Source: Ampelomyces quisqualis
Taxonomy: Eukaryota; Ascomycota; Dothideomycetes; Pleosporales; Phaeosphaeriaceae
Assembly: GCA_018398575.1 (NCBI GenBank)
Contig: JAGTXZ010000019.1
Coordinates: 62,001-126,000 of the forward strand
DNA: 64,000 bases
Reading direction: 5' to 3'
The notes below the pieces were generated by a model. It was given only the letters and a program-made list of their open reading frames with translations, made no database searches and was not told the origin of the DNA. The translations under genes and the position numbers were made by a program. Positions 11,481 to 21,219 of the stretch are shown one piece after another. How positions within the stretch are numbered: position 1 is the stretch's first letter; the number at the start of each line of letters is the position of its first letter.

Positions 11481-12136
11481 ATGGAGCAGTTTCTGTGTGA
11501 AGTGAAGAATGTCAGACACCCCAGCTTGAGTTGCAAGTAGGCGCGGTTAGAAGATGCTCACGAATAGAGGCATTCAATCAATCACGAATTACTTGAAGAC
11601 TCTTCGCGCGTGGAAAGGACTTGGGATGTGCTTGAAGCCGCAACAGAGGTCACGTTCCTCCACAGCTTATACCCCAGGATGACGGATTATCTATTAACGG
11701 TCCAGGGAGTGTCTGTTTAGCCGATGCTTTAGGCTTTGAAGTTGAAGGTAGTAGGCATCTTTTACGAGGCGTTGCAGAGGACGGTGCATATGCACAAGCA
11801 AAGACACGTCGTTTATCTAAGATTTAACTATGGATACGTGACTCCCCAAAGTAGGCTACTGAGACGAATCATCACAAAAAATGGAAGGCCTTTGTCGTTG
11901 AGGAGCTATTCATGAAGACATTTGGTGCTTTCGTGATCGTCATAGTAGATAAATAGGTAAGCTGCCTTGACTTGCTATGTCAATAGAGCAGATGAATGCA
12001 GCAACTAGTGACAAACATCGAGATTGCTAAAGAGCATGCTTGAGGTGAATGCCACGAAGCCGATTAGTTGATATTTCTGTGCTTTATCTTGCAACAACTT
12101 TGCTATCTTTATATCTAAACCTGCTACACCACAAGA
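11481..12136. other. Intergenic
   Basis: 3' region of the MFS gene and 5' region of a small hypothetical gene. AT-leaning, with no credible frame, repeat or RNA gene seen. Confidence 0.5.
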
Positions 12137-12737
12137 ATGTCTGCAAATCAAGAACGCTCACATAAAGCCTGGGTCCGCAAACACCAACCCAGCTACTGGT
12201 CAGTCTGGTTCGGCAAGAACAAGAAGAAGTCAAAGGACAAGGGTAAAGAATCTACACAAGCTAACCAAGTCTCGCAACAAGGATGTCCCCCAGATCAAAG
12301 GCATCATCCAGGAAGTTAGCATGTCGAGGCGCACGGCTGGAAGCAATGCTGACAAGAAGACAGACACACAACCCCAACGAGATGCCCCACAGCAACAAGG
12401 TAGCCCTTTCGAGCAAGGCCCAAGAAGTATGGGCTTCGCGAATCAACAAGCCAACATGAATACACCCGCTGCACCTGCACCGGCATTTGGCCTTCCAGCA
12501 GGTAATCTATCATCGAATCGCAGAGAAGTACACCCAGACGAACTCGAGGAACACATGAGAACTGGTGGGCAGACGAATGCAGGCGAAATGCCGCGAGGAG
12601 CAAGTCCGGGTCAAGGAAATGAGCATTTATCCACGAGGGCGCGAATGGACACGAAGATTTCGAGAAGGAGCGAGTATGAGCATCCGTGGATCCCGGAAAC
12701 GAAGGCGTTTGAGGGGGAGAAGACGAGGAGGAGGTAG
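12137..12737 (+). CDS. Small low-complexity hypothetical protein (exon structure unsure)
   Basis: Two overlapping frames look coding. One starts with ATG at 12137 (60 codons, Lys-rich, with WSVWFGKNKKKSKDKG) and stops at 12319. The other is open through this stretch and runs from an ATG at 12321 to 12737, encoding a hydrophilic Gln/Pro/Arg-rich tail with PAAPAPAFGLPAG and EYEHPWIPETKAFEG. A spliced gene is likely; an intron ending at the TAG at 12318..12319 with a donor at 12199 or 12229 would join the frames, and a CTAAC branch point sits at 12261. No junction is decisive. No domain is recognised and there is no signal peptide. Confidence 0.4.
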
Positions 12738-13498
12738 GTTGTGCTTGGGGAGTTGGGTGATGGAGCAGTGGTGCATTGTTGCGGATGTTTTCAAGAAGCA
12801 GCATCTTTTTGCAGGCCTCATCTAGGTAGCCAGCTGTGACATTGATACCGGAGAGACTTTTCGTGTTCGCGGAGAAACGTAGTTAGCTGCAGAACCTGTT
12901 TGTCGTGAACATGCACTGCTAAAAACCCCTCATGGTGTTTTCCAAAACCACGTTTTCGTTGCCGTCGTGGGTCACAGCATACGAAGTAGAGTGTAGTGTA
13001 CACAATACAGTTCTTATAAGTATAATGTTGAAAAAGATCTGAATTGATTGTGCAGAAGAGTGTAACGTGAGTGAAGTAGAGGGTTGATAAGGGCGCTAGA
13101 ATTCAACTTCTTGGCTCGGCTTGGCGTGTATACGCACAACAGTATACAAACTACACCCTACGTCTCTGATCTATGCCAAAAATGGGTGGACCTGGTATTT
13201 CGGAAAGCATCTATACTCGGTAGTGCTGGCGCGTCACGAAGCGTGTGCGCGAAGAAAGCGGGGTCAAGGAGTCCAAGTTCTTCTGTCATCGATATCTACT
13301 GCTCTCCTCAGCCTCAACGAATAACGTTTTCTCAATTGATATGGACACTGACAGGCGCCGCCGGCTGGTCCACACGATTTTAGCGATGCTCAAACGGCAA
13401 GTTTACCCGAGCACGACATCCTTATCGATAACACACCCCATGTCCAAAATTTCCACCTCGACTACACGCCGCCAACCTCACGTGCTCCACGCAACACA
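12738..13498. other. Intergenic
   Basis: Promoter side of the BUD22-like gene. Short frames occur on both strands but none shows a family feature or codon-level coding character. Confidence 0.5.
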
Positions 13499-14788
13499 AT
13501 GGCCAAACGAAAGCGCGCCTCCCCTTCGCCCCCACGCGCCTCCCCCGATGCCTCCGAACGCGCGCTCCAAATCCAAAAACGCCTCTGCAACCGCTGCCTC
13601 GCCGACGCCAGGAAATCCCTCGTCGCAGCGCTCCGCCTGGGCGCGGGCTTCGAGCGGCAAAAGCACAGCCGGCGCAAAAAAACCGCGCAGGCGCAAAAGA
13701 ACACCGAGGCGCTTGACCGCCTCGAGGCAGAATACGCGGTGCTCAAAGGCTTGCAACTGGACAGGGTGGCGGATCAGCATTTGAGAAAGACGGTGGGCAG
13801 GGTGAAGAGTCTCAAGGACCAGGAGGCGCTGAGAAGCTACGTGGAGGGGGTGGAGAGGCCGAGTGGAGAGGCCGCGACGCTGAATGTGCTTGCGCGGTTG
13901 TACAAGGTTGCGGCGGTGAAGAAGGTTGTGGATGAGGCGGTGGAGCAGTTGAAGGGCGTGGTTGCGCAGGGCGGGCAGGCGCAGAGTGGCGAGAAGAAAG
14001 ACGCCAAGAAGCAGAAGAAGGCGGAGGGCGGGGATGTGGACATGTTGGATGTGAGCGGTGGTGAAGGAGACCCGTACGAGGTCTTCAGTGCGAGGATAGC
14101 GGCGCCCTCGTCGGGCGAAGAGGGCAGCGAGGGCTCGGTTTCTGACGACGAGCGACCCCCGAGTGTAGGCGACAGCGAGAGCGACCATGATGACGCACCC
14201 GCATGTGGAGCATCTAGCGGAGGAGACGGGGCAACCAACGACGACGACATAGCCATCGACCGCCGAATAGCGCCAACATCAGACCTATCCGACTCCGAAT
14301 CCGCCGCATCCTCGGTCCCCGCTGCGAAAGCGCAATCCACAACAAAATCCCTCCCAGCACAACCCACCTCCTCAGCCTTCATCCCCTCCCTCAGCCACGC
14401 CGCCTATGTCGCAGGCTCCGACTCCGATGCCTCCGACCTCTCCGCCGACTTGGCGCCGCGCAAGAACCGACGGGGCCAACGCGCCCGGCAAAAGATTGCA
14501 GAAGCGAAGTTCGGTGCAAAAGCGAAACACTTGCACAAGGCGGACCGTAATCAGGGCTGGGACCCCAAGCGCGGAGCTGTTGGTGACAGGAGAGGGTACG
14601 GGCCGCTACAGAGTGGGGAGAATGCTATACCATTGGGAGGGGCCAACAAGAAGGAAGCGAAGAAGCGGGATGACAAGGGCGAGTTGCATCCGAGTTGGCA
14701 GGCGGCCAAGTTGGCCAAGGAGAAGAAACAGATTAAGATTGACGTCAAGGCAAGCGCGGGGCAGGGGAAGAAGGTTGTGTTTGATTGA
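13499..14788 (+). CDS. BUD22: BUD22/SRFBP1-family ribosome biogenesis protein
   Basis: Single exon of 429 residues with a good start context (CACAATGGC). The N-terminal third is helical and basic, with LDRLEAEYAVLKGLQLDRVADQHL and a LARLYK segment. The middle is an acidic Ser/Asp/Glu-rich disordered region. The C-terminus has the family signature: RKNRRGQRARQKIAEAKFG, then GELHPSWQAAKLAKE, and KKVVFD at the very end. In yeast Bud22 is nucleolar and needed for 18S rRNA maturation and the small subunit. The assignment rests mainly on the C-terminal signature, total length and domain order. Confidence 0.75.
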   Translation: MAKRKRASPSPPRASPDASERALQIQKRLCNRCLADARKSLVAALRLGAGFERQKHSRRKKTAQAQKNTEALDRLEAEYAVLKGLQLDRVADQHLRKTVGRVKSLKDQEALRSYVEGVERPSGEAATLNVLARLYKVAAVKKVVDEAVEQLKGVVAQGGQAQSGEKKDAKKQKKAEGGDVDMLDVSGGEGDPYEVFSARIAAPSSGEEGSEGSVSDDERPPSVGDSESDHDDAPACGASSGGDGATNDDDIAIDRRIAPTSDLSDSESAASSVPAAKAQSTTKSLPAQPTSSAFIPSLSHAAYVAGSDSDASDLSADLAPRKNRRGQRARQKIAEAKFGAKAKHLHKADRNQGWDPKRGAVGDRRGYGPLQSGENAIPLGGANKKEAKKRDDKGELHPSWQAAKLAKEKKQIKIDVKASAGQGKKVVFD

Positions 14789-15032
14789 GATGCCGAGAGG
14801 AGATGAGATACCCAGACGTTATTCGCGCTCATGTGAGGCATGGAAGAGCATCCGAAATGAATGATCAATTCATATGCTTTTAGTGCATACTTCACTTTTG
14901 CGTACAACTTCGAAGGCTCGATTTACAGGATCCAAGGAAATCATGCCTTGTGTAGCGAATTGTCTACCTCATCCACTTCAGCACCTGGAGCACGTCCCTT
15001 TGCTGATTCAGGTCCCTCATGGTATCGAGACA

Positions 15033-16067
15033 TTACGCAAAGGCTATTGCCAAACCGTTCTGGAGCCCACCTGGGATGTAACGTAGACCGAATTCACGTC
15101 CTCGAGGTCGAACCAGCTGTCTCCTCCCTGGCCCGGAAGTACTATCAGAGTCAGCTGAGATTCCGATTCCTTGCCATACCGATAATCTTACTTCAAGAAA
15201 TTTCGGTACGCATCCCTCGATCCAACATGTGGTGTCAAAGGGCGTGACGCTGGTGAACATGAAATCCAAGTCAAACCTCTCCCCGAGGAAAAGATTCTCC
15301 TCACCCAAATGGTCCCCGTACTGATATGTGGCGTCCCAAGCATGCCTACCGGAATCGAGAACCACCGACGTCTTGAAGCCAGCGTTGTGGAGACGTTCGA
15401 GCCGCCGCGATAATGCCCGAAGTACAGTCCCAAAGTCGTCGGCTTTTGTGGCTGGCGCAGCCGGACGCGAACTCGGCGTCAACCACACGAATATCTTGAG
15501 CGCTATGTCTTTGACGAGTAGACCAGCTAACTCATCAAGATATCCCATCTCTCGTGTCTCGGCGTGAGCAAGATTTCCACTCCTGTTGTCCCACAACCAA
15601 TCGCAGTTGACTGAAACACTGATCCTCCTCGCTGCATTTGCGAAATAAATCCCTTGGATGCAACGGCGAGCAAGATCGGCGCTACAGCACATGAAATCAA
15701 ATCGAGTGTTGCGGTAGAAGTAGCCACACATTTCCGCCGCTACATTGTCTCCAAACCTTTCCTTGTCCGGGCAATAGGGTAAGGCACCCTTTGACGTATC
15801 TGTGAATGCGCCCTTGAAGCTCATGTTTTCGGTGAAATTAATCGGTGAATATGAGTTTCTGGCAAACCAGCTGCCATGCGCCAGGCGCTCAGTAAGTTTG
15901 ACTGTCGGGCCAGGGACTAGGTAGTGGTACACCATTTCGCGAAGCTCCAACGGTAGCTTCTCGAGGATAAGACCACACAGAGCTCGACAACTCGCCTGTT
16001 GCTGCTGAAGATATTGCTGCCGGGCCAATACGCGGGTAAAGCTAGCATTCGCCTCTTGAGTTCGCAA
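15033..16067 (-). CDS. F-box-like/2EXR-type hypothetical protein, 5' end uncertain
   Basis: Open frame of about 344 codons. The N-terminal part has LILEKLPLELREMVYHYL, the pattern of fungal F-box-like or 2EXR-type domains (LPxELRxxVY). The rest has WLWDNRSGN, LVKDIALKIFVWL and FDLDFMFTSVTPFD with no catalytic motif seen. The frame continues upstream of 16067 without an ATG until a stop near 16110, so a first exon probably lies further upstream and joins at one of the CAG acceptors near 16090. The first codon given here is not a proven start. Proteins of this kind are very numerous in Dothideomycetes and are usually of unknown function, some as ubiquitin-ligase adaptors. Confidence 0.55.
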   Translation of the reverse strand: MRTQEANASFTRVLARQQYLQQQQASCRALCGLILEKLPLELREMVYHYLVPGPTVKLTERLAHGSWFARNSYSPINFTENMSFKGAFTDTSKGALPYCPDKERFGDNVAAEMCGYFYRNTRFDFMCCSADLARRCIQGIYFANAARRISVSVNCDWLWDNRSGNLAHAETREMGYLDELAGLLVKDIALKIFVWLTPSSRPAAPATKADDFGTVLRALSRRLERLHNAGFKTSVVLDSGRHAWDATYQYGDHLGEENLFLGERFDLDFMFTSVTPFDTTCWIEGCVPKFLEVRLSVWQGIGISADSDSTSGPGRRQLVRPRGREFGLRYIPGGLQNGLAIAFA

Positions 16068-17172
16068 TGAGGTAAGGCTATTCGCTTTAAGTTCTCTGCG
16101 ACTGGTGGTCAGTCAACGAGAAAAGATGCTGGCAAGATCAAACACGGCGCCGAATATCTGCACATGCCACGGCTCGCAAAACAATGGCTAATCTTGTGCT
16201 CACTTTGGTGATTGCTCTCTCATTTGCCCGACTGTTCGCGCCGTCTGCGCGTTCTGATCGCGCCGAGTCGCTGAGGATAAGGCCATACCAAACCCTCACG
16301 ACGTTCCGAAAAATGTGTGCGAGCTTTGGTGTATGAGTGAGGAAAAGCTCGGGAGAAGCAGAGCGCGAGGTGAATAAGGGCAGGCTTGGGGGAAAGAGCT
16401 TGGCATGACGTGTTCTCATGTGAACTGGCTTGCATGTGTGCGTGAACAGCAATCAGTGTTGGAAAATCGTGGACTTTTCCGTAGCTGGAGGAGGGAGGAT
16501 TGCTCGTTCAATTCGCATCGGCAGCATGGTCGACCACCCAAACGTTCACGAGCCTGTGATTGAATGGATACTATGGCTAGTACGAAAAATGCGGCAACAT
16601 GCGAAGCGCAGGGGAAGAGCGCGAAGAGGACCTTTTCAACTGGCAAAACGTACTGAAAGCCGATGATCATGACGGAAATGGCGCTGAGTTAGTCCATAGA
16701 CTACTTCCGGTAATGGTAACGACATTGGGTGAGGGCATTCCATGCAGACATCCTCAAGCTATATTATTCATGTTTTCAATAGGGTCGAACTTTTCATCAT
16801 ATTGATAGGCAAGCAAGTATGCAGCTTCTCAGACCTTTAGACGCGCCAGCACGTGTTTACTCCAGACGAGAAATCGAAAGCCGCAGTACAAGTATTGCGG
16901 CGTTGGTGGCTGCTTGAAGGATTAGGTATTCTAGCCTCGTTTCCACCGCAGTATACATGGATCAAATCAAGCTTAAACTTCAGTTATTGAATTCTTCTTA
17001 TGCGGAAGGGCAAGCACATTTCACACTGCTGTACCTGGTCAAGAGTTGATCCGTAATCTTTGAAGTGTACATAAGCAATAAAGGCTAGGTAAAGTCAAGT
17101 TTCGCCTCGCATTCCGTAGTTTTAGTTCCCTATCGAGTTCGCGGTAAGAGTTCACCACCCTCTTTGCCAGCC
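16068..17172. other. Intergenic, about 1.1 kb
   Basis: It may contain a first exon of the F-box-like gene just above 16090. The rest holds short frames on both strands with no recognisable family. No repeats were noticed. Confidence 0.5.
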
Positions 17173-17427
17173 CTAGAGTGTCGGAGCCAACAAGACAGCC
17201 GCACAAGCAGCCTGACACGTACCGTAAGCCGTGTTGCACGCAACGATAGTGGCAGGAGCGGTCGCGCCGAGCGTAGCACCCCAGGTGAAGCCTGCGGCAC
17301 TATAGCAAGCCATGACGACGGCGGAGCAACCAGCTTGGCAGGTGCCGTAAGCAGCTGGGCCTGCTGACGCGCATTGCGGAAGGAGGAGAAGAGCCGTGAC
17401 CGTAGTGGCAATCGTTGTGAGCTTCAT
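17173..17427 (-). CDS. Small secreted cysteine-containing protein with internal duplication
   Basis: Single exon, 84 residues. Residues 1-22 form a clear signal peptide (MKLTTIATTVTALLLLPQCASA). The mature part is only about 62 residues with six cysteines, rich in Ala and Gly. Its two halves are related: AAYGTCQAGCSAVVMACY near the start and TAYGTCQAACAAVLLAP at the end, each with a YGTCQAxC core. Similar alanine-rich, cysteine-paired small secreted proteins occur widely in fungi; their role is unknown. It could be a cell-surface or host-interaction protein. The complete frame, the signal peptide and the internal symmetry make it a convincing gene. Confidence 0.8.
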   Translation of the reverse strand: MKLTTIATTVTALLLLPQCASAGPAAYGTCQAGCSAVVMACYSAAGFTWGATLGATAPATIVACNTAYGTCQAACAAVLLAPTL

Positions 17428-18059
17428 TGTTGACAGGTCTGTGTATATCCGTCAGTATTGCCAAGCAGTCAGGGATCCCACACTTACTACACGAAATCTG
17501 GCTTCGAAGATAGCAGTAGTTCGTTTCAGTTGCGATGTTTTAGGTGGATAGGCTTGACTTCTCGTAATTCTGGGCCGTTCGTTAGTGTCTTCTCAATTTT
17601 ATACTTTTCGAGCTTGTCATACCGTATTACCGGTGTGGTGGTTGCAGTTGTCAGTTGAGTCGTAAGTCGCAGGATGCACTAGATTTAATGCAACAAGTAC
17701 GAGCTTTGAACAGCTTGTCTCCGAAGCGTTGCTGCATGTGAGTTGAGTGAAGAATGGTCGTGAATCTAACTGAGAGTGGAAATGAACGTGAACGTGAACG
17801 TGAACGTAAACGTGAATCCAGCTCATGAACCGCTGTACAGGCAGCGGGTGTGATCCACGCCTCAAAACATCTGAGTAACCACAAACGTGTCAAAGAACAT
17901 ATCGTCAATTAATTTTGATCAATAAACCCCAAAAGTTACATCAGCATTAGCACCTCTTACTCTACGAACTGAGCTCATGGCATTCGCCCGTGGCACTCCA
18001 CGCCCTGCTACTCTTATTCTTATTATTAAAACTACTTTTACTCTCAGGCTAAGCCGCTA
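17428..18059. other. Intergenic with short repeats
   Basis: Upstream region of the small secreted protein gene. It holds a hexamer tandem repeat and the first of two hairpin motifs, both listed separately. No gene was seen. Confidence 0.5.
17783..17812 (+). repeat. Hexamer tandem repeat (TGAACG)x5
   Basis: Five consecutive copies of TGAACG; the fifth differs by one base (TAAACG). A simple microsatellite with no coding implication. Confidence 0.85.
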
Positions 18060-18114
18060 TGGGCAGCTGCTATACTTAGACTTAACTTCCTGCCCGTAGC
18101 ACTCTACGCCCTGC
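17987..18114 (+). repeat. Two copies of a 22-bp hairpin motif
   Basis: Copy 1 at 17987..18008 has the stem-loop CGTGG-CACT-CCACG; copy 2 at 18093..18114 has CGTAG-CACT-CTACG. They differ by one G to A and one C to T at paired positions, so both stems stay perfect. Both have the flanks CC and CCCTGC. The changes are what RIP would produce symmetrically on both strands. Confidence 0.6.
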
Positions 18115-18635
18115 AATAACGTCTGCTCCAACATCTTCAATCGCTTACTTTCCAATCTTTCAAATACCAAAGGTCTCTACAATTGGCCCCACGCATGCGC
18201 TGTTATAAGCTTGATATCACCTAGTGGCACACTCTCGAACAACTCAAGCAATCGCTTAGTACCAATGGCAGGCATCTGCCTTTCGATCACTCCTTTCCTG
18301 GATGATGAAGATGCGAAATCACCGCATAACGATGTCGTGGATAATGCCTCTTACTTTCAAGGGGCGTAAGGATTCTTTTCTTCCACCACAGATGATGAAG
18401 ACCTAACGTTAAGGTTGGGGATTTCGAGGCTATGGGTGCGAGATGGTAGACTCTGAGCTTGTATAGCAAGCAAAGTTTGGTGCTTGTAAGAAGAGTGCTG
18501 GGAGGCGGAGGATCGATAGCCACTCCGATAGGGACAATTCTCTTTTGCTTCATCCAAGTAGCCCAGCGCGCCAAATTCTGATCCTTCATCATAACCATTC
18601 ATAGGACACGCTAAATATGTAATTTTCCACCGCAA
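18060..18635 (-). pseudogene. Decayed gene relic of unknown family
   Basis: One minus-strand frame stays readable from 18635 almost to 18060 but is broken by stops: a 92-codon open part ending in VVEEKNPYAP, then two stops, then DFASSSSRKGVIERQMPAIG and LLELFESVPLGDIKLITAHA, another stop, and LEQTLLQGVECYGQEVKSK. The codon-like run over 570 bp with only a few stops looks like a decayed coding sequence, not random DNA. The family is not recognised. The hairpin repeats overlap its 3' part. The call is tentative. Confidence 0.35.
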
Positions 18636-18760
18636 AATTATGCTTGCCTACTCCCCAAGTCGCTTATCCCTTTGCGACACTCGGAACCCTTTGATCAGCT
18701 ACTCTATACTAGAAGGACCCTGGACAAGATTCTCTAATGCACCTTCACAGCAACAACAAA

Positions 18761-19834
18761 ATGCGGCAACTGTCAGAAATTTGGCGAGGATGGCTCGCCG
18801 TCAAAAATTCGCTGACCATATCAGGCGGTGCAGGATCAGCTGCCGTTGACGGTGCCACCAAAGAGCTAGCTCTTCCAGTTCCACTTGTCGGACAGTTATC
18901 TTTGACGGTTTTTGGCAAAGTAAGTTTGAGAACTGCGATTTTGCTATTGTTGTTGTGTTCCTACTAACTTTGCAGAATCTATTTGCAGTCAACATTGGCT
19001 TTGAAGAAATCACGATGAAGGTAACATCAGCCTCTGACCCAAAATGTCTCGAGATGAAAGGCGCACCAGTCTTTGATCCAAGTGAGTTCTGGAATTAGGT
19101 CGCTGCGTCCATGAAGAACAACCTTGAGTGTGTTGGTACGATAGGCTGGAATATCCTGTGCATCAAGTAACGCGCAAGGCGTAGGTAGAATGGATGCGAT
19201 GCGTAAGTTCAACCTGGCAAACTTTCACGACGAGTCTATACTAGTCATGACTGTCAACGATGATCCAGCTGTGAAAAATACTGTCTTCCTCTTCGTTTCT
19301 CCAGTTGAAGCGGGCGGCGGAGTGATGTCACAATTACCCACCAAAGAGGCTCGCAGCTCACGAGAAGGTACAGCAGTACTCTTTAGTTCCGCAATGATCC
19401 CTAATAGCCAAAACATCTTTGTTACAGACGTATCATTCGGCGCCGCTGTCCTCAAGCCCAACTAAGCTGCACAACCTATCGTGGAGAGTGCGCAGGCTAT
19501 CGATGGTCAAGCGCGTAACCTGCTGGGCTACAATCTCTGATGCAACCAACCCGGCGTATATTACTGATATAGACATGGATAGCGGGCAGAGATGAACCTG
19601 GAATATGCTAGTATCATCACGCAGCTCGACTTGTCCGCCAACGGTGATCTAGGCCTAGCCGATATCAAGAGCGCAGGAAGCTTCATGTACGCGCTGTCGC
19701 CTGGCTATGGCAAGAGTTCAGCCGCAAGCCCTGTGCTCAATGTTTCAAGCGGTCAAGGGTCGATGAATATGGCAGGCTATTTCGACTTATCTGGAATTGC
19801 TGGCTGCGCTGGTGTAAGTGTGGGAGATGGCTAT
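18761..19834 (+). pseudogene. Broken beta-propeller (lactonase/3-carboxymuconate-cyclase-like) gene
   Basis: The frame from ATG 18761 reads SGGAGSAAVDGATKELALP, passes a well-formed 56-nt intron (18920..18975, GTAAGT donor, CTAAC branch point, GCAG acceptor) and continues NLFAVNIGFEEITMKVTSAS. It then meets a TAG at 19096 and a TAA at 19168. Matching family sequence continues in other frames: 19190..19465 (REGTAVLFSSAMIP, IFVTDVSFGAAVL), then around 19515 (TCWATISDATNPAYITDI), then 19592..~19830 (SFMYALSPGYG, VLNVSSGQGS). At least three frame changes and two stops therefore separate parts that would make one protein of about 350-400 residues. The family call is from the pattern of these fungal propeller proteins. 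A sequencing error is unlikely to explain so many breaks. Confidence 0.65.
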
Positions 19835-19893
19835 CGCTGGCAAGACAGATTTCACTCGGTTGTACAGGATATTGTTGCATTGGTGTTTTGCGT

Positions 19894-21219
19894 TCAGTAG
19901 CTTCTGGGAAGCTCGAGCACCTTTTCTCCTATGTAGTTCAATATCATCTCTCTGCTGACTGGTGCAATTCGAGGTACCAGACACTCCCTGAACCATCTCT
20001 CTACGTCATACTCTTGCGCATATCCCATGCCACCATGTGCCAAAACTGCTCTTTCGCAGGCTGTGAAAGCCGCCTCTGCGGCCAGGTACTTTGCACTATT
20101 TGCTGCAACACCTATGGCGTCTTGTCGGATTGTTTCCTCTGTCTTGCTGGCATCGTAAAGCCTCGCTGCATGGTATGTAGCCAATTTTGCCGCTTCCAAG
20201 CGCATGTACGCATCGGCGAGAGGATGTGCAATTCCTTGGTTCATTCCAATTGGACGCTCGAAGACCTTCCGGTCTCTTGCGTATGTACTCGCTCTTGCGA
20301 GAGCCGCATATCCCAATCCCAGAGCTTCTCCAGCAAGCAAACACCTTTCAGCGTTCATACCATGCAGGATAATCTTGAACCCATCACCCTCTTTGCCAAC
20401 CAGAGAGTCTGCAGGGATCTTGTAGTTGTCGAAGAAGACCTCATTCGCATCCACGGCGCGCCCTCCCATCTTCTTGATCCTGCGCATATCCAGCCCAGGG
20501 GCTGATTTGTCGATTGGTATGCAGAACATACTGAGCGCTTTGGAAGGTTTCTCTACTTCTTCACGCGATTTTGTGCGTGCTAGCAGAATCATTCGATCCG
20601 CAACCTGTGCGCATGTAATCCAAATTTTCTGGCCCGTAATGCTGTACGTACCATCATCTTGTTTCTTCGCCGTTGTACTCAGTCTCAAGGTATCAAGTCC
20701 CGAGTTAGGCTCTGTGACGCCGAAGCAAGTTCGAAATTCGCCACTAATGATCTTCGGTATCGTTTCTTGTAGCTGTTTCTCTGTTCCATATTTCGCAAGT
20801 GGCTGCGTCGCATACACGTTTGCGTGAATAGCCTGCGCTCCCGCCATGCCAGCGCCCGACTCGGCGATTGCCTGCATCATCATGGTTGCTTCAGATATGC
20901 CGAGACCGGAACCTCCAAAAGCTTCTGGTAAGGCAATACCGAGCCATCCATCCTTTGCTAATGCGGCATGAAAATCTTTTGGATCTGTCCCAGTCTCATC
21001 CCGCTCCTGCCAGTAGGTATTAGAAAACTGAGAGCATATTGCGCCGACTGCTTCTCGGACTGTTAATTGCTCTTCGGAAAAGCCAGTCGTTTCCATGATC
21101 CGCAAGCATTGTGTCGTGGAGAAGGCTCGTCTTTGAAGCTGCGGGGAATGCCATGCTTTGCACAACAAGCCGCGACTTGTCTGCTGGCGTAGCGATGCGA
21201 GTGCGAGTATATGTGACAT
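19894..21219 (-). CDS. Acyl-CoA dehydrogenase, probably mitochondrial
   Basis: Single exon, 441 residues from the ATG at 21219. The frame is open to 21438, but the first 73 extra residues lack family character and the ATG at 21219 starts a basic, Arg/Ser-rich leader (SHILALASLRQQTSRG) fitting mitochondrial import. FAD-enzyme landmarks: GWLGIALPEAFGGSGLG (residues 91-107), CFGVTEPNSGLDT (165-177), ITGQKIWIT (194-202), RPIGMNQGIAHPLADAY (322-338), AHGGMGYAQEYDVERWFRE (394-412) and the C-terminal LPRSY. The usual catalytic Glu of medium-chain enzymes (in YEGT) is absent; that position reads APVSRE. A Glu at residue 291 (MNAER) lies where isovaleryl-CoA-type enzymes place their base. The likely role is alpha,beta-dehydrogenation in fatty-acid or branched-chain breakdown. 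Confidence 0.9.
   Translation of the reverse strand: MSHILALASLRQQTSRGLLCKAWHSPQLQRRAFSTTQCLRIMETTGFSEEQLTVREAVGAICSQFSNTYWQERDETGTDPKDFHAALAKDGWLGIALPEAFGGSGLGISEATMMMQAIAESGAGMAGAQAIHANVYATQPLAKYGTEKQLQETIPKIISGEFRTCFGVTEPNSGLDTLRLSTTAKKQDDGTYSITGQKIWITCAQVADRMILLARTKSREEVEKPSKALSMFCIPIDKSAPGLDMRRIKKMGGRAVDANEVFFDNYKIPADSLVGKEGDGFKIILHGMNAERCLLAGEALGLGYAALARASTYARDRKVFERPIGMNQGIAHPLADAYMRLEAAKLATYHAARLYDASKTEETIRQDAIGVAANSAKYLAAEAAFTACERAVLAHGGMGYAQEYDVERWFRECLVPRIAPVSREMILNYIGEKVLELPRSY

Noticed and set aside
13478..14188. 236-codon minus-strand frame
   Set aside because: Shadow of the BUD22-like gene; Arg/Leu/His-rich artefact of GC-rich sequence.
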